Assembly: GCA_021156085.1 (NCBI GenBank)
Contig: JAJNBC010000001.1
Location: 1-64,000, forward strand
DNA: 64,000 nucleotides
Reading direction: 5' to 3'
Origin: Gammaproteobacteria bacterium
GTDB lineage: Bacteria; Pseudomonadota; Gammaproteobacteria; DSM-16500
Both the position numbers and the translations under genes were made by a program. Positions within the stretch are counted from its first letter, which is position 1. The number at the start of each line of letters is the position of its first letter. Shown here in pieces: positions 62,820-64,000 of this stretch. The notes under the pieces were generated by a model. It saw only the letters and a list, made by a program, of their open reading frames with translations, was not told the origin of the DNA and made no database searches.

Positions 62820-63203
62820 ATGACGATGTGGACAGAATTTACCTTTATTCTGCAGCCATCCGTTCTGGGTGGAATTGGGGTTTTTGCAACGCATAATATT
62901 CCTATTAATACAAAATTGTTTTCAGATACGTTTACTCTTCGAACAATGAAATCTGCAAATATTCCAGAAGCATTTAAGAAATACATCATTTATCTCAATG
63001 ATGAAGAATGTCTATGTCCAGAACGGTTTGATCGCATGGAAATTGGATGGTATATCAATCACTCTTATCAGCCAAATATCCAGAAAAATTCGGATAAACA
63101 TGTGGTTGCTTTGCGTAATATAAATCAAGGCGAAGAAATATTAATCGATTACAATTGTCTTAATGAGCCTGAACATTTAAAAGAAGATTATTATAAAAGA
63201 TAA
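62820..63203 (+). CDS. small SET-domain protein (lysine methyltransferase-like)
   Basis: A 127-residue protein that is nearly all SET domain: G-G-I-G-V-F-A-T-H near residue 17, N-H-S-Y-Q-P-N-I near 79 (the R-F-x-N-H-S-x-x-P-N class motif), and N-Q-G-E-E-I-L-I-D-Y-N near 104 with the catalytic Tyr. It lacks the Cys-rich pre- and post-SET regions. Small SET proteins occur in Legionella, Chlamydia and environmental bacteria, where some methylate host histones and others bacterial proteins. Here it lies alone between mutT and rseP. Substrate unknown. Confidence 0.85.
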   Translation: MTMWTEFTFILQPSVLGGIGVFATHNIPINTKLFSDTFTLRTMKSANIPEAFKKYIIYLNDEECLCPERFDRMEIGWYINHSYQPNIQKNSDKHVVALRNINQGEEILIDYNCLNEPEHLKEDYYKR

Positions 63204-63243
63204 TGGGATCTAATCAGGAACTTCCTCCTTAGCTAGGCAGAGT

Positions 63244-64000
63244 TCAAAGCGACAACCGCATGAAATCATTGACTACGGCTTGCGTAATTAATAGTAACAA
63301 TACAATGATACCCAGTCGGAAGAGAAGAGTTTGCACTCTCATGGATAAGGGGCGGCGTGTGATGCTTTCGATCAAATAAAAAAGCAGATGACCCCCATCT
63401 AACCCGGGGATGGGTAAAACATTAATGACACCGATGGCAATGCTAAAAAAAGCCAGAAAACTGATAAAGGGTAAAATACCATTATTCAATGCAGTACCAG
63501 CGCTTTCAAAAACAGTAATAGGACCCCCTAGACCTTGTAGAGAAACTTTGCCTGTGAGCATTTTCCCTAAGAGTGAAAAATTGAGAGAAGTGAATATAGT
63601 CAATTGTTGTTTTGCTTGTACTAGAGCTGCGAAAGGGCTGAATTTATTTTTACGTAATAGTTCATCAGGCCATTTGAATTGAGGAGCTAGGCCCAGAAAG
63701 CCTTGTTTTTGGAATAAATAATTTCGCTTATACCCTATAGTGATAGGCAAAAAAAGAATTTTTTCTTGCCGCTTAATTTTGAAAACAAGCGTTTCTTCTG
63801 GATGGGCCGCTATCAATGCGACAAGTTCCTCCCAATTTTTAATACGTTTCTGACCAATTGCAAGAATGATATCATTCACTTGTAGCCGAGATTCATAAGC
63901 AGGGGAGTGAGGCAAGAGAATTCCTATGACAAGAGGAATAGGAGGCCTATAAGGTTCAATGCCTAAACTATCTAAGGGATTGGGTTTTAAATTATTTATT
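63244..64000 (-). CDS. rseP: RIP site-2 metalloprotease RseP, C-terminal part (runs off the window)
   Basis: The reading frame is open from the stop at 63244 to the end of the window without a start, so the gene is cut by the edge. Visible are a PDZ domain (S-L-G-I-E-P-Y-R-P-P, S-P-A-Y-E-S-R-L-Q-V-N-D-I-I), the third membrane region and the second zinc motif N-V-L-P-I-P-G-L-D-G-G-H. RseP cleaves anti-sigma factor RseA and signal-peptide remnants within the inner membrane. A TTG at 63915 is not a real start: homologous sequence continues upstream. Confidence 0.92.
   Translation of the reverse strand, partial: INNLKPNPLDSLGIEPYRPPIPLVIGILLPHSPAYESRLQVNDIILAIGQKRIKNWEELVALIAAHPEETLVFKIKRQEKILFLPITIGYKRNYLFQKQGFLGLAPQFKWPDELLRKNKFSPFAALVQAKQQLTIFTSLNFSLLGKMLTGKVSLQGLGGPITVFESAGTALNNGILPFISFLAFFSIAIGVINVLPIPGLDGGHLLFYLIESITRRPLSMRVQTLLFRLGIIVLLLLITQAVVNDFMRLSL

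Noticed and set aside
63244-63915. A complete 223-residue protease-like gene beginning at TTG 63915
   Set aside because: The frame remains open and PDZ-like to the window edge, so this is an internal codon of a longer rseP gene.

Overview
The window looks like an AT-rich gammaproteobacterial chromosome. The core genes lpxC, a DciA-like DUF721 gene, secA, a mutT-type Nudix gene and rseP at the right end, together with several proteins of host-associated flavour (a SET-domain protein, a polytopic protein with a di-leucine-like tail, a large orphan protein), suggest a Legionellales relative (Coxiella, Aquicella or Legionella type). That placement is an inference from gene content only. I saw no rRNA, tRNA, CRISPR array, transposase or phage gene.

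Layout. 0-6 kb: an orphan membrane protein, a GtrA-family protein, an orphan pair of TPP-dependent E1 alpha/beta subunits, a very small gene and a protein with a C-terminal Rieske centre. 6-25 kb: an island of large polytopic membrane proteins resembling GT-C or YfhO-type glycosyltransferases. They come as paralogous pairs: two in tandem, two divergent, and a two-gene cassette present twice. A YbhN/LPG-synthase-type membrane protein lies among them and an OafA-type acyltransferase closes the island. 25-39.5 kb: thirteen tightly packed minus-strand genes for O-chain synthesis and export: a three-domain glycosyltransferase fusion, a methyltransferase, StrG-like and PhyH-like dioxygenases, a GT2, an SDR, two extended-SDR sugar enzymes, a histidine-type DegT sugar dehydratase, an HddA-like GHMP kinase, Wzt/Wzm ABC export proteins and a GT4. 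39.6-42 kb: a WcaJ-type initiating phosphoglycosyltransferase and galE. 42-45 kb: a stress-like group (four-helix DUF2383 protein, membrane protein with a helical domain, KGG-type protein with 198-bp tandem repeats) and a very AT-rich spacer. 45-47.5 kb: a small secreted protein and an orphan 541-aa protein. 47.6-50.7 kb: three more glycosyltransferases. 50.8-57.9 kb: rmlACDB, galU, another GT-C enzyme and ugd, which supply dTDP-L-rhamnose, UDP-glucose and UDP-glucuronate. 58-64 kb: cell-envelope and secretion core genes.

How it fits together. The WcaJ homologue would start chains on undecaprenyl phosphate, the cytoplasmic GTs would extend them from rhamnose, glucose/galactose, glucuronate and an unusual deoxy sugar, and Wzm/Wzt would export them. 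The GtrA-like protein, the GT2 and the many GT-C/YfhO-like proteins resemble the three-part periplasmic decoration systems (polyprenyl-phosphate sugar synthase, flippase, GT-C transferase), here strongly expanded. The most unusual items are the split and duplicated YfhO-like cassette, the PLP sugar dehydratase with His instead of Lys and no iron-sulfur cysteines, two neighbouring SDR sugar enzymes lacking the usual catalytic Tyr, and the StrG-like dioxygenase, which recalls the hydroxystreptose-type sugar of Coxiella LPS.
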